Origin: CAZSBG01 sp964605145
GTDB taxonomy: Bacteria > Zhuqueibacterota > Zhuqueibacteria > Thermofontimicrobiales > Thermofontimicrobiaceae
DNA length: 64,000 nucleotides
Assembly (NCBI GenBank): GCA_964605145.1
Contig: CAZSBG010000001.1
Coordinates: forward strand, 62,001-126,000
Direction: 5' to 3'
The position numbers and the translations under genes are program-made. Positions 17,348-26,240 of this stretch are shown here, in pieces (positions within the stretch are counted from its first letter, which is position 1; every line of letters starts with the position of its first letter). The notes under the pieces were generated by a model, which was not told the DNA's origin, ran no database searches, and saw only the letters and a program-made list of their open reading frames with translations.

Positions 17348-18298
17348 TTAGTTTGCCACTGCTTCTTTTTTGAAATTACTTTTCAACACATCATCCACAG
17401 CTTCATCATTTCCGCGAATACCATCCCAGATGCCTTTTGCTTTGCCCAGGGTGCCATTGGTGTTCTTCTTCAGCGCCACATCCCGCAGGTACATAAACGG
17501 CAGACTTCCTGCCGCAAAAATCAGGTATTTCACCCATTGCAGGGGAGTTGCATGTTTTTGCATGAACCGAATGGCATTCCTCGCAGCCAAATATTTTTTC
17601 CGAAACGAAAACTGCTCAGCGGTGGCATGCGGTTTATGCCACACTTTGGCATCGGGGCAGAACAAAACCTTGTAGCCGGCCTTGCGCACCCGAACGCTCA
17701 AATCAGTGTCCTCGAACCAATACCCAATATATTCTTCGTCAAACAACCCAACTTCCTGCAGCACTCTTTTTCGGGCAAGAAGAGCACCGCCCCACAGGTA
17801 ATCGACTGGCTCCACTTTTTTGAACTGGCCCCGGTCAATCTGATTATCACCCCGGCCGCGCGAGACATTTTGCGTGAAATCGATTGTCCCCCCGGCGGAG
17901 AGAATCGTATCCGGTTTGCTGTGATCATACATCATGGCTCCCACCATACCCACATTGGAATCCGCTTCGGCGACATTCACCAGTTGCGTCAATGAGTCCG
18001 GCGCGCCCACAATATCGTTGTCCAGCATATAAATGTATTCAACAGGCGACTCAATGGCGCGTCGCAATCCGATATTTTTACCGCCAATCGCGCCATAATT
18101 CTTGTGATTTTCAATGATGGCAACATCAGTGAATTTCGCCCGAACCGCCTCGACTGAACCGTCCGTTGACGCATTATCCACGACAATTGTCTCATACAGC
18201 GGGTAATCCAGTTCCTGAACTTTTTCGAGGCAATCCAGCAGCATCTCCTTTCGATTCCAATTTAATATGACCAATGACACCTTTGCAGCATGTTCCAT
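17348..18298 (-). CDS. GT2 family glycosyltransferase (rhamnosyltransferase-type)
   Basis: The protein is about 316 residues from the chosen start. Its N-terminal GT-A fold has VSLVILNWNRKEMLLDCL, IVVDNASTDGSVEA and YMLDNDIVG, which is the DxD-equivalent metal motif. Further on are WGGALLARKRVL, GYWFEDTDLSVR and a late basic region. I start it at 18298 (MEHAAK), where GGGAG precedes by about seven bases. The longer open frame to 18409 would overlap the deacetylase gene by 88 bp without a ribosome site. It is expected to act on the lipid-linked acceptor at the cytoplasmic membrane; the sugar is unknown. Confidence 0.87.
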   Translation of the reverse strand: MEHAAKVSLVILNWNRKEMLLDCLEKVQELDYPLYETIVVDNASTDGSVEAVRAKFTDVAIIENHKNYGAIGGKNIGLRRAIESPVEYIYMLDNDIVGAPDSLTQLVNVAEADSNVGMVGAMMYDHSKPDTILSAGGTIDFTQNVSRGRGDNQIDRGQFKKVEPVDYLWGGALLARKRVLQEVGLFDEEYIGYWFEDTDLSVRVRKAGYKVLFCPDAKVWHKPHATAEQFSFRKKYLAARNAIRFMQKHATPLQWVKYLIFAAGSLPFMYLRDVALKKNTNGTLGKAKGIWDGIRGNDEAVDDVLKSNFKKEAVAN

Positions 18299-18321
18299 CT
18301 TGATTCTCCCTGTTGCAGAAT

Positions 18322-19437
18322 TTAGTAATTCACACCAGATAAAACTCGTCGCTTCATTTTTGAATAAATGACACTGAAAAGCGACTGCCTTCCCCGGCCG
18401 GGCAAACATTTCACAAAATCACCGCTGATTCTTTTCACGCAATAGAAATCAGGACTTTCGCTCTCCCAATCAGGGTGGAGTTTGATACCCACGAAAGATA
18501 TTCTGTAGCCTGCCTCGCGAAGTAACTGATGCGTTAACGCGCTGGATACATTCCATGGGCAGGCAAAATATTGGACATTTTTCCCGGGCAATTTTTCTTC
18601 AATTAATTTTTTGGATTTCTCTAATTCCATTCGAATACTGTTTACCTGTTCGCCAATGCTCTCGAACCTCTCGGATAAGTTATTTTTTCCGCGCCATTCA
18701 TCCAGATTTTTATTTAGGTTTTCCCGCCACATTTTTTGTCCAAAAAATGATACGCCTCCATTCGCTTCCACATAAACCTGACATTGGGTTTGCAATTTTT
18801 CATCCGGCACGAATCGTGGTAAATCAGAAAACCGTGAATGAAATCCGTAAATCGGTTGCCCGGCCGATGGTTTTTCACAATATTTTATTTTTCCATCCTC
18901 TGATATTGCCGGCACATTCCAATCTTTTAAATTAGTCATGCTCGGTCGGTAATAATCCACCACTTCCGGTGAGACAAAAATTGCCGGATGATGCAGGGAG
19001 TGCGATTGGAAATCGACCAGCCCGCTCTCGTGCATTTCCCGGACCTGTTCCCAGGTTAACATGCCTTCCTTACCAACCCAGGCAGGAATGAGGAAAACGA
19101 CAATTTTCATGAAATATTTTTTAAGCAGTGGGAAAACAACATCGTACACATCGCTCATGCCGTCATCAAATGTGAGCAACACTGACCTGCCTGAATTTTG
19201 TTCTCCGGTTTTCAGGGCTTCATAATATTCATCGCCGGACAGTGTGTTGTATTCATTCATTTCCAAATGAACTAAATGACTCTCAAATTCCTCGTGCGTC
19301 ACGTGATGATAGCAAAATACAGGAATTTCCCTGAGTTCATTTTTCCGATACAAAAATGAGGGATATTCCTTTTTGTACAAATCACTGGCAAATATAACCA
19401 GTTCCTTGAACGGATTTACTCCACTTAACGGCAGCAT
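18322..19437 (-). CDS. Polysaccharide deacetylase (NodB/CE4 domain) family protein
   Basis: This 371-residue protein has CE4 blocks. IPVFCYHHVTHEEF is near residue 35. VLLTFDDGMSDVYDV near residue 86 contains the catalytic base and metal-binding Asp. DFQSHSLHHPA near residue 142 has the two metal-binding His residues (SxxxH). There is no clear signal peptide, so the site of action is uncertain, although the family normally de-N-acetylates hexosamines in cell-wall or capsule glycans. The central part (residues 175-260) is an insertion rich in charged residues. It follows the degenerate asparagine synthase by 8 bp. Confidence 0.85.
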   Translation of the reverse strand: MLPLSGVNPFKELVIFASDLYKKEYPSFLYRKNELREIPVFCYHHVTHEEFESHLVHLEMNEYNTLSGDEYYEALKTGEQNSGRSVLLTFDDGMSDVYDVVFPLLKKYFMKIVVFLIPAWVGKEGMLTWEQVREMHESGLVDFQSHSLHHPAIFVSPEVVDYYRPSMTNLKDWNVPAISEDGKIKYCEKPSAGQPIYGFHSRFSDLPRFVPDEKLQTQCQVYVEANGGVSFFGQKMWRENLNKNLDEWRGKNNLSERFESIGEQVNSIRMELEKSKKLIEEKLPGKNVQYFACPWNVSSALTHQLLREAGYRISFVGIKLHPDWESESPDFYCVKRISGDFVKCLPGRGRQSLFSVIYSKMKRRVLSGVNY

Positions 19438-19445
19438 GGCAGAAC

Positions 19446-21311
19446 CTAACTATTCATTTTGTTTGAAAACCACAACTCCAGAACCGCCAGTGCCCAAAGC
19501 CGATGCGAAAAATTCGCTTTTTTGCTTTGATGCTGGTTCATCAAGTCCTGGATGAATTGATAATTGAATATACCCCTGTTTTTGATGCGGGATTCCGACA
19601 GGACATCCTGAATGAATCCTTTGACTTTTGGATTGTCGCGCATCCAGTTTTTCATGGGAATGCTATGCCCCAGTTTGTCTTTGCGATACACAATTTCGTG
19701 AGGCAGCACCTTCTCCATACTTTTTTTGAAAATATATTTAGTATCGGACATGCCCTTAATTTTCAAATCCGACGGGATGGTCGATGTGTATTCAATCAAT
19801 CGATGATCCAGCAACGGAAACCTCGTATCAATGCCAAAATGCTTCAACAGTCCCATACGCCGCAGGTAAAATCCAACCACGGTTTGATAATCGCTGTACA
19901 GAGAGCGACTCAGAATATCGTTGCCATCGGCCTCCCGGTTGAACTGGTAAATTTCTTCGTACGGATTGTAATCGCTGATCTCAGCCCAGACATCGGCGTT
20001 GACAAGCTGCTTCATTTCCGCCGGGGTGTAATAAATTCGCCAGCGATGCGAGAACAGTTCTCTCGGAAAATTCACACTGATGGCGAACCGTTTCGCCTTG
20101 ACGATTAAATTTTTCTTTTTCTCAGAGTCAGGCAATTGAGCAGCCACAGCCAGAATCGGCTTCAATAAAAATCCCGGGATTTTTTCGATGCGTTCGGCCA
20201 TTTTATCCGCTTCATAAACAGGATGCCCGCCGTACAATTCATCGCCGCCATCGCCGGTGAAAATATTGGTAACTTCATTCTGCGCTTCTCTTCCCAATAA
20301 ATATGAGGCGATGTTTATACCCAAATCTCCGAATGGTTCATCCATGAGGCTTGCTATCTCCTGAATCAGCTCCACGTGGTCCGGCGAATATTCGACCAGA
20401 TGGTGCTGCGTGTGATAGTGATCTGCCATAATTTTCGCGTAGTGCGATTCGTCAAATGACTCGCCGCGGCACCTGAATGAAAATGTACTCAGACTGTTTT
20501 CGGCATGTTCGCTCATAAGCGCGACCATGGTGCTGGAATCCATACCACCGCTGAGAAAGACGCCCCGTTTTTGAGTCTTGTCGAACCGAATCTGTACGGC
20601 ATCTTTCATCAACTCGAGTAATCTGTCGCTGACTTCCGTTTCATCGCGATTACTCTGATCAGCAAATGATAAATTCCAGTAACGCTGCAAATCAGTTTTA
20701 CCATTTTCAATTACCAGCAAATGCCCTGGACGCAGCTTGTTCACATTTTTGAAAAATGTATAAAGCGCAGGATTATAGCAGAATAACAGGAATTGATACA
20801 CGGCACGATAATCCAGTTCTTTGCCAACCTCAGGTAAATTAACGATGGAAGCAAGGCTTGTGCTGAAGATGACCTGATCGGAATCCCTGAAATAGAACAA
20901 CGGCTCAATGCCGACCCTGTCGCGCCCCAAAATGATTCGGTGCCGCGCCCGGTCGTAAATGGCAAAAGCGAATTTGCCGTTCAGCTTTTGTACAAAATTA
21001 TCACCAAATTTTTTGTACAGATATAAAACCTGAGCGCCAGGTTTTGGGCTTCCGTTTTCTGAAAACTTTTGCAGCTCAGTTGTATTGTATAACTGACCCT
21101 GAAAAACAACTGAAATTGTTTTCTCCTTATCACTCACCGGCATTGAAAATTCATTCGGCATACAGGGAAGCGCCAGGCAGCCAAAACCCACTTCTTTATC
21201 AATATAAACATTGGTTGCACCGGCTTTGCTATCCGTGTATTCAGCCATTTTATGCAACTTGTCCGGTGAAACCATATTTTCAGTACTTTTTTTAATAATG
21301 CCCCAAATCAT
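19446..21311 (-). CDS. Asparagine synthase-like amidotransferase with degenerate glutaminase domain
   Basis: This 621-residue protein has the two-domain AsnB layout. The C-terminal synthetase domain keeps the PP-loop (FLSGGMDSSTMVAL) and FTGDGGDELYGG, so ATP-dependent adenylation is plausible. The N-terminal domain begins MIWGIIKK with no cysteine at position 2, the glutaminase nucleophile. The glutamine-binding segments are also changed: VFQGQLYN replaces the usual FNGEIYN, and the SDTE-type block is absent. It may use free ammonia or another amine donor, perhaps amidating a uronic acid or other sugar in the glycan, which is inference. The start is set at 21311, preceded by AGGAG at five bases. 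The intact relative is at 28170-30056. Confidence 0.88.
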   Translation of the reverse strand: MIWGIIKKSTENMVSPDKLHKMAEYTDSKAGATNVYIDKEVGFGCLALPCMPNEFSMPVSDKEKTISVVFQGQLYNTTELQKFSENGSPKPGAQVLYLYKKFGDNFVQKLNGKFAFAIYDRARHRIILGRDRVGIEPLFYFRDSDQVIFSTSLASIVNLPEVGKELDYRAVYQFLLFCYNPALYTFFKNVNKLRPGHLLVIENGKTDLQRYWNLSFADQSNRDETEVSDRLLELMKDAVQIRFDKTQKRGVFLSGGMDSSTMVALMSEHAENSLSTFSFRCRGESFDESHYAKIMADHYHTQHHLVEYSPDHVELIQEIASLMDEPFGDLGINIASYLLGREAQNEVTNIFTGDGGDELYGGHPVYEADKMAERIEKIPGFLLKPILAVAAQLPDSEKKKNLIVKAKRFAISVNFPRELFSHRWRIYYTPAEMKQLVNADVWAEISDYNPYEEIYQFNREADGNDILSRSLYSDYQTVVGFYLRRMGLLKHFGIDTRFPLLDHRLIEYTSTIPSDLKIKGMSDTKYIFKKSMEKVLPHEIVYRKDKLGHSIPMKNWMRDNPKVKGFIQDVLSESRIKNRGIFNYQFIQDLMNQHQSKKANFSHRLWALAVLELWFSNKMNS

Positions 21312-21326
21312 GAACACTCCTTTACC

Positions 21327-22763
21327 TTACTTTTTAAACATTATTTGAAAATTTTCAACTATAACATTAATCTCATCGCGATCAAATGTTTTCATTATTA
21401 GAATTGCAACAACATATATGACACCGGTTAATAGAATCAGCGGAATTATCGGTATTGCGCTTAGATACTTAAATGCGACAAAAATGAGAACCGATGCAAT
21501 TATTGGTTTGATCGACAAACTCAGCACGGGCAATTTAAGTTTATGTTTGTACAAATATATTGTCGCCCCGGCAAAAATTAAAAATTCAGCGATTACCGTG
21601 GTAACTGCCGACCCGTTGTAACCATAGGTTGGAATTAAAATTAAATTAGCAATGATTTTGAAAATCAATCCTCCCAGTCCAAGATACATAATTACCCGCT
21701 GCTTATTCATGGAAATTAGCGTCGCATTTATCATCCAGTTGGGATATTGAAACGCAATGCCGAAAAACAGTATTTGCAGCGTGAGAATGGCTGGAACGAA
21801 TTCGCCTTTGAAAAAGAACGTAATCAAAAATTCAGAAAACAGAATGCCGTACGTCAGTGTCGGAATACCGGCGACAAACATATACTTCACCGATTTCACC
21901 GACAACCGCTTGTGATGTCCCTGATTTGTGGTATACAGTTCGGACAGTCTCGGCAAAATGACCAGCCAGAAAATTGTCGGGAGAATAGTAATGCCCTCAT
22001 ACAATTTAAACGCTGCATTATAGAGCCCAACTTCACCAAATTCCCGCATCAATGAAAGCATTACCGTATCGATGTATGAAAAGACTGTCAGAATAACAAA
22101 AAACAGCCCCAGAGGTAGTGCTTCAAGCTGCAAGTTCTTCATAAAATTAAAATCGAATTTCAATTTTATGGGGGCTATTTTTATTCTCAAAACCACCATA
22201 GTAATGATAAAATCAATTAACCGCACAGAGGCGAAGCTGATCGTAAATGGTAGCAATGCGTTCCATTGAAATAACGCCGCAAGTCCAATCGCGAGCAGCG
22301 CTGTACGTTCAATGAAGACGAGAACTGTATCCCATCCAAAATAATCGTGCGCCTGGAAAAACAAACGGAACGTATATTTCATATTCTTCAGCAACGCAGA
22401 AAATGTAAGAATATAAATGACGATCTTTGTCTGCGCGTCATAGCCCATCACATTGATGATGGCCAGCATAACGAGATACACGCCCAAACATAATACTGAC
22501 TTCCAGACAAAAATATTGCCAATATACTTTTCTGTCAACTCCTTCTGCCGCGCAACATTTCGTACTGTCAAATCCCGCAGTCCAAAATCTGTGAACATCT
22601 CGAAAATGGTGGCAATGGCCAGGCCGGTTGTGAAAATGCCGTATTCTTCCTTGCCCAGCAGTCGCCCGACGAACGTCAGCAAAATGAACAGAAAAAACGT
22701 CGTCAACGTTGACAGAGTTGAATAGCTAATATTTTTTACAATGTTATATTCTTTCTTTTTCAC
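21327..22763 (-). CDS. wzx: Wzx-type oligosaccharide flippase (MATE/PST family)
   Basis: The 478-residue integral membrane protein has about fourteen hydrophobic segments, the usual number for polysaccharide flippases (PF01943/PF13440). It begins MKKKEYNIVKNISYSTLSTL, and blocks GKEEYGIFTTGLAIA and TDFGLRDLTVRNVAR are characteristic. It should translocate the undecaprenyl-linked repeat unit from cytoplasm to periplasm for polymerisation. With the Wzy-like, Wzc-like and Wza-like proteins it completes a Wzx/Wzy-dependent export route. The upstream gene ends 45 bp before its start. I use the symbol by role; sequence similarity to any named wzx allele has not been tested. Confidence 0.85.
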   Translation of the reverse strand: MKKKEYNIVKNISYSTLSTLTTFFLFILLTFVGRLLGKEEYGIFTTGLAIATIFEMFTDFGLRDLTVRNVARQKELTEKYIGNIFVWKSVLCLGVYLVMLAIINVMGYDAQTKIVIYILTFSALLKNMKYTFRLFFQAHDYFGWDTVLVFIERTALLAIGLAALFQWNALLPFTISFASVRLIDFIITMVVLRIKIAPIKLKFDFNFMKNLQLEALPLGLFFVILTVFSYIDTVMLSLMREFGEVGLYNAAFKLYEGITILPTIFWLVILPRLSELYTTNQGHHKRLSVKSVKYMFVAGIPTLTYGILFSEFLITFFFKGEFVPAILTLQILFFGIAFQYPNWMINATLISMNKQRVIMYLGLGGLIFKIIANLILIPTYGYNGSAVTTVIAEFLIFAGATIYLYKHKLKLPVLSLSIKPIIASVLIFVAFKYLSAIPIIPLILLTGVIYVVAILIMKTFDRDEINVIVENFQIMFKK

Positions 22764-22808
22764 AGTATTCTTTTCAAATCCTGTACATAGTGATTCCGTT
22801 AGTAGAAA

Positions 22809-23933
22809 TTATCCGATGGTTTGTTCAATTCTGTCCGCCAGATTTTTCAACGCCCCGGCCCAGGTGTATTCTTTTTTGAGCATCTCGAAATCGCTCGGAT
22901 CCACAGGTTTGCTTTTCTTTAACGCGTCCACCACCGCATCGGCGAAATTGTCGATATCAACCACGTTCAGCGTGCGATACTTTTTGGGTACCGCCCTTGC
23001 CGCCGGTTCGGTGGCTACAATGGGTTTTCCGCAGGCCAGCGATTCAATGATTTTCGTCGGCATGCCCCAGCCCATCAAGATTGGAGAAATCATCACATCA
23101 CATTTTTTCAGATAATCTTCGAGATGTTCGACAAATCCGATGAATTCCATATTGGGATGATTGATGTCAGAAGGCGGATTGGCGCCAATGAACTGAAATT
23201 TGACATTGGGAAATTTTGCCACCACCTGATCCACAACTTTATCACGGGCCGCGTAAACCGCATCACGATTGGTGGAAATATTATAGTTCCCAAAGAACAG
23301 CACAATTTTCGGATCGTTCTTCGGTGATTCATAATTTGGATTGAAAATTTCTTCGTTAAAGCACTGTGGCACCGGAAACATTTTATCGCGGCTCACCCAT
23401 TTCGAGTAATAATCGGCATCCTGCCCGGAAATGGGTACTAACAGATCACAATTCTTCACTCCCTTTTTTTCGATCTTATAGACATAGGGCACAAAAAGGT
23501 AACGACGTTTATCGGTTTTTGCTTTACCCAAATATTGCCGGAATTCCACGTTGTGGGAGCAGTATACAAACGGGATGTCATATTTCTTTTTGATTTTTAT
23601 GCCGTAAATCGCGCTCAACCCATAGTCCGTTAACACTACATCATATTTTTTTTGACCAATGAGCGCCTCTGCCTCTAAAAGAATTTTTTTGCTGAATAAA
23701 AAATAATTCCGCATGGAGAACGGAATTTTAATTTTCCTGTCCACACCGGATACGCGCCACTCAAATTTATCTTCAAGAACCGGATCACCCGGATGGCCCG
23801 AGCCTTCCAAATAGATTAAATCGATAGAGAATCTCTTTGCGAGATTGGTCACAAATTCGCCCCCTCTCACGCCGGCGCCGGTATATGGCACGTGCGGATC
23901 GTAGACACTGATATACAACATTCGTTTTTTCAT
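22809..23933 (-). CDS. GT4 family glycosyltransferase
   Basis: This 374-residue GT-B enzyme begins MKKRMLYISVYDPHVPYTGA, then has the acceptor loop GVRGGEFVTNL. It includes CSHNVEFRQY and a C-terminal donor site MGWGMPTKIIESLACGKPIVAT. It is expected to act on the lipid-linked glycan at the cytoplasmic face. It is flanked by the acyltransferase gene (25 bp upstream) and the flippase gene (45 bp downstream), so it lies in the core of the assembly set. Its sugar donor cannot be determined from sequence. Confidence 0.86.
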   Translation of the reverse strand: MKKRMLYISVYDPHVPYTGAGVRGGEFVTNLAKRFSIDLIYLEGSGHPGDPVLEDKFEWRVSGVDRKIKIPFSMRNYFLFSKKILLEAEALIGQKKYDVVLTDYGLSAIYGIKIKKKYDIPFVYCSHNVEFRQYLGKAKTDKRRYLFVPYVYKIEKKGVKNCDLLVPISGQDADYYSKWVSRDKMFPVPQCFNEEIFNPNYESPKNDPKIVLFFGNYNISTNRDAVYAARDKVVDQVVAKFPNVKFQFIGANPPSDINHPNMEFIGFVEHLEDYLKKCDVMISPILMGWGMPTKIIESLACGKPIVATEPAARAVPKKYRTLNVVDIDNFADAVVDALKKSKPVDPSDFEMLKKEYTWAGALKNLADRIEQTIG

Positions 23934-23958
23934 GCTATTCCTTTTTTTTGTCCGTCAG

Positions 23959-24732
23959 CTATTTTTCCATCTGCACAGTTTCGACTTGCGGGACAGGTTC
24001 TCTGCGATCGCGAATTATTTTTGCGGGAATCCCCACAGCGATGGAATAATCGGAAATATCAGAATTGACCACAGCAGAAGTCCCAATGACACAGTCTCTG
24101 CCGATGGTAACGCCATCGAGCACTTTTACGCCTGCACCAAACCAGTTATTGTCACCAATGGAAATGCCCTCGGCCTGACGGGCTTGCTCCAGCGGAGATA
24201 CATCTAACCGGTCGAACTTATGGGTGCCGCCAACAAAATAGCAATACGCAGCAACCAATGCGTTTTTGCCCAGAGAAACCTTGTTGGCAGAAAAAAACTG
24301 ACTGTTGAAACCAATATTAGCTCTGTCTCCCAGTATGATATCACCATTTTTACAATTCAAAATCGTATTTCGGCCAATGAAGACATCATCGCCAAGTTTT
24401 ATGCCTTCATTATCCTGCCCCTTGGCGTCCAGCACCACATTGTCGTCAATCACCACATTATCGCCAATTTCGATTTTATGCGGATGTCGCAAAACCACGT
24501 TCTGGCCAAAGGTCACATTTCGGCCGACCTTGCCCAAAAGCTTCGGAAATAGTTTCATCCGAAGCACAAGGCCAAACGCGCCGGGCACCCAACTGCAAAA
24601 CATCATAATGAATTCATATCGAATTAGCTTCCACAGCCCTGTCTGGCCGATGATCAGCTCCTGGTATTTTTTCAGTGCTGATTTTTTTGCATCGAACAAT
24701 TCTTTTTGAATTTCAACTGTTTCTTCTTTCAT
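23959..24732 (-). CDS. Left-handed beta-helix (hexapeptide-repeat) acyltransferase
   Basis: The 257-residue protein has a basic, partly hydrophobic N-terminal region up to about residue 70. A long series of hexapeptide repeats follows from about residue 70 to 245: for example GRNVTFGQNVVLRHP, IGDNVVIDDNVVL, IGRNTILNC, IGDNNWFGAGV, IGTSAVVNSDI. This is the LbH fold of O-acetyl and N-acyl transferases that use acetyl-CoA or acyl-ACP. The mid-barrel motif FVGGTHKFDR fits the active-site loop. In this locus it likely acetylates a glycan sugar. It is preceded by a 404-bp gap with repeat-like sequence, so a new transcript could begin there. Confidence 0.85.
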   Translation of the reverse strand: MKEETVEIQKELFDAKKSALKKYQELIIGQTGLWKLIRYEFIMMFCSWVPGAFGLVLRMKLFPKLLGKVGRNVTFGQNVVLRHPHKIEIGDNVVIDDNVVLDAKGQDNEGIKLGDDVFIGRNTILNCKNGDIILGDRANIGFNSQFFSANKVSLGKNALVAAYCYFVGGTHKFDRLDVSPLEQARQAEGISIGDNNWFGAGVKVLDGVTIGRDCVIGTSAVVNSDISDYSIAVGIPAKIIRDRREPVPQVETVQMEK

Positions 24733-24784
24733 GGAATTTCCTGTTTTTTTAGATCAACTAATACTACATAGATTACCTATTTTC

Positions 24785-24959
24785 TGTCATTTCCTCTGGA
24801 CTTTACCCGGGGTACTTCCGTTGGTCGCCTTCGGTCGCCTGCACGTCTTTTGTCGTAGATCCGCCATCTTTTTGGAGGACAGGAATCTCATTCTAAATCA
24901 TGAGGAGATTCCGCCAGAAGCATGCGACTGAAAGAAGTGCCTGTGGTACGGGAATGACA
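24785..24959. repeat. Candidate intergenic repeat with inverted ends, inside the 404-bp gap 24733-25136
   Basis: The gap between the SDR gene and the acyltransferase gene has no reading frame I can support. Within it, 24785-24959 begins TGTCATTTCC and ends GGGAATGACA, which are inverted with one mismatch. An internal inverted pair, GGAATCTC (24882-24889) and GAGATTCC (24905-24912), is perfect. GGTCGCC is directly duplicated around 24817-24833. The composition, richer in GC than the flanks, and these ends resemble intergenic repeats of environmental genomes. I cannot confirm other copies in this window. A further inverted pair TTTTCACG / CGTGAAAA lies at 25037-25071, without a T-tract. Confidence 0.5.
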
Positions 24960-25136
24960 ACAATAGGGAAATATTGCCATACATTTTGAGATATTTTTTA
25001 ATTTGACTAAGTAGTACTAATAATTTATGTTTTTCGTTTTCACGGCGCTTCATTTTTGTGAGACGTGAAAAGCCAAATGTGAAAGGAAAAACTTGTTTTG
25101 ATGTTCACTTACGATACAAGCATTAAATTTTCCTGA

Positions 25137-26123
25137 CTACAATAATTGCTGCTCGCGGTACCAGTCCGCGGTTCGTTTGAGACCGGTTTTCAGGTCCACT
25201 TTGGGACTGTAGCCCAACAATTTCTTTGCCTTTGAAATATCAAATGCGCGATCTTTTATGAAAAAATCCACGCGGCGCCGGAAAATTGGTGGCTGAATTC
25301 GAAACGGATAGCAGACCATTTCGCACAGAAGTCCTGCGAACCACACCGGCCACGCCGGAATTTTGCTTTTGGGCGCCGGCACCCCCAGCACTTCTGCCAA
25401 TAATTTGACATATTCATTTAGCGTCACGTATTCATTGCCGCCCAACGTGAAAATTTCGCCCACGGCTTCTTTCTTTTCACCGCAGAGAATAATACCTTCA
25501 GCCAAATCTGTCACATACGTGAGATGATACAACACTTCGCCGTTTCCAATCATTCGGAATTTTCCGCTATTGACGAATTTGAAAATTTTGAGGAATCGCA
25601 TGTCGCCCGGACCATATATTCCCAATGGTCGAAACACTACGCCTTCAATATCATTTTCTTCGAAGAATTTCAGGGCCAGTTTTTCGCCTTCCACTTTGGA
25701 GCGCTGGTAGACATCCCCGGGATTGTATGGCGCCTCCTCCGTTGCCGGGGGATTCTCGATTTCACCCTGCACGCCTACAGTGCTGCAATGCACAAACCGC
25801 TTCACCCCGGCTTCGACTGAAGCCTCCAGCAGATTTTTGGTGCCGCCCACGTTCACATCAAAAAAATATTGATTGGGCACATCCTGCTCACGGAAAATCG
25901 CTGCGATGTGAAATACAATTTCAATGTCTTTCACAGCTGGCGCCAGTGTTTCCTTTTTGGTCAAATCGCCAATCACCACATCGACTCCCATTTTTTCCAG
26001 TCGCGAATAGTCCTGGGATTCAAGGGAAAGCGCCCTCACCTGGTAACCTTTTTCAACAAGAGAGTCGCATAAATATCCACCGGTAAAACCTGTTGCCCCG
26101 GTAACGAGAACTTTTTCATTCAT
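25137..26123 (-). CDS. Extended SDR NAD(P)-dependent epimerase/reductase (DFR/3-beta-HSD-like)
   Basis: The 328-residue Rossmann protein has the dinucleotide motif VLVTGATGFTGGYL at residues 5-18. The catalytic Tyr-x-x-x-Lys is in DVYQRSKVEGEK. The substrate-side block is FRPLGIYGPGDMRFLK. It differs from the sugar-nucleotide epimerases elsewhere in the locus. Relatives reduce or epimerise diverse substrates, including nucleotide sugars, terpenoid ketones and flavonols, so a specific reaction is not assigned. The end is followed by repeat-like intergenic DNA, and the next upstream gene is glpD after 117 bp, so the transcription unit here is less tight than in the glycosyltransferase region. 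Confidence 0.82.
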   Translation of the reverse strand: MNEKVLVTGATGFTGGYLCDSLVEKGYQVRALSLESQDYSRLEKMGVDVVIGDLTKKETLAPAVKDIEIVFHIAAIFREQDVPNQYFFDVNVGGTKNLLEASVEAGVKRFVHCSTVGVQGEIENPPATEEAPYNPGDVYQRSKVEGEKLALKFFEENDIEGVVFRPLGIYGPGDMRFLKIFKFVNSGKFRMIGNGEVLYHLTYVTDLAEGIILCGEKKEAVGEIFTLGGNEYVTLNEYVKLLAEVLGVPAPKSKIPAWPVWFAGLLCEMVCYPFRIQPPIFRRRVDFFIKDRAFDISKAKKLLGYSPKVDLKTGLKRTADWYREQQLL

Positions 26124-26240
26124 TAATAATTCCTTTATTTTAATACCTATTTTACTATCGGTACAACTTCAATAAAATGTACTCAATTACAACAAAAAAT
26201 TCTAACTGGAATTTAGAGTAAGGTATTCCCGAAAAATAAT

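Noticed and set aside
19503..20108. Plus-strand open frame of 201 codons
   Set aside because: It is antisense to the C-terminal part of the asparagine synthase-like gene and carries no family motif.
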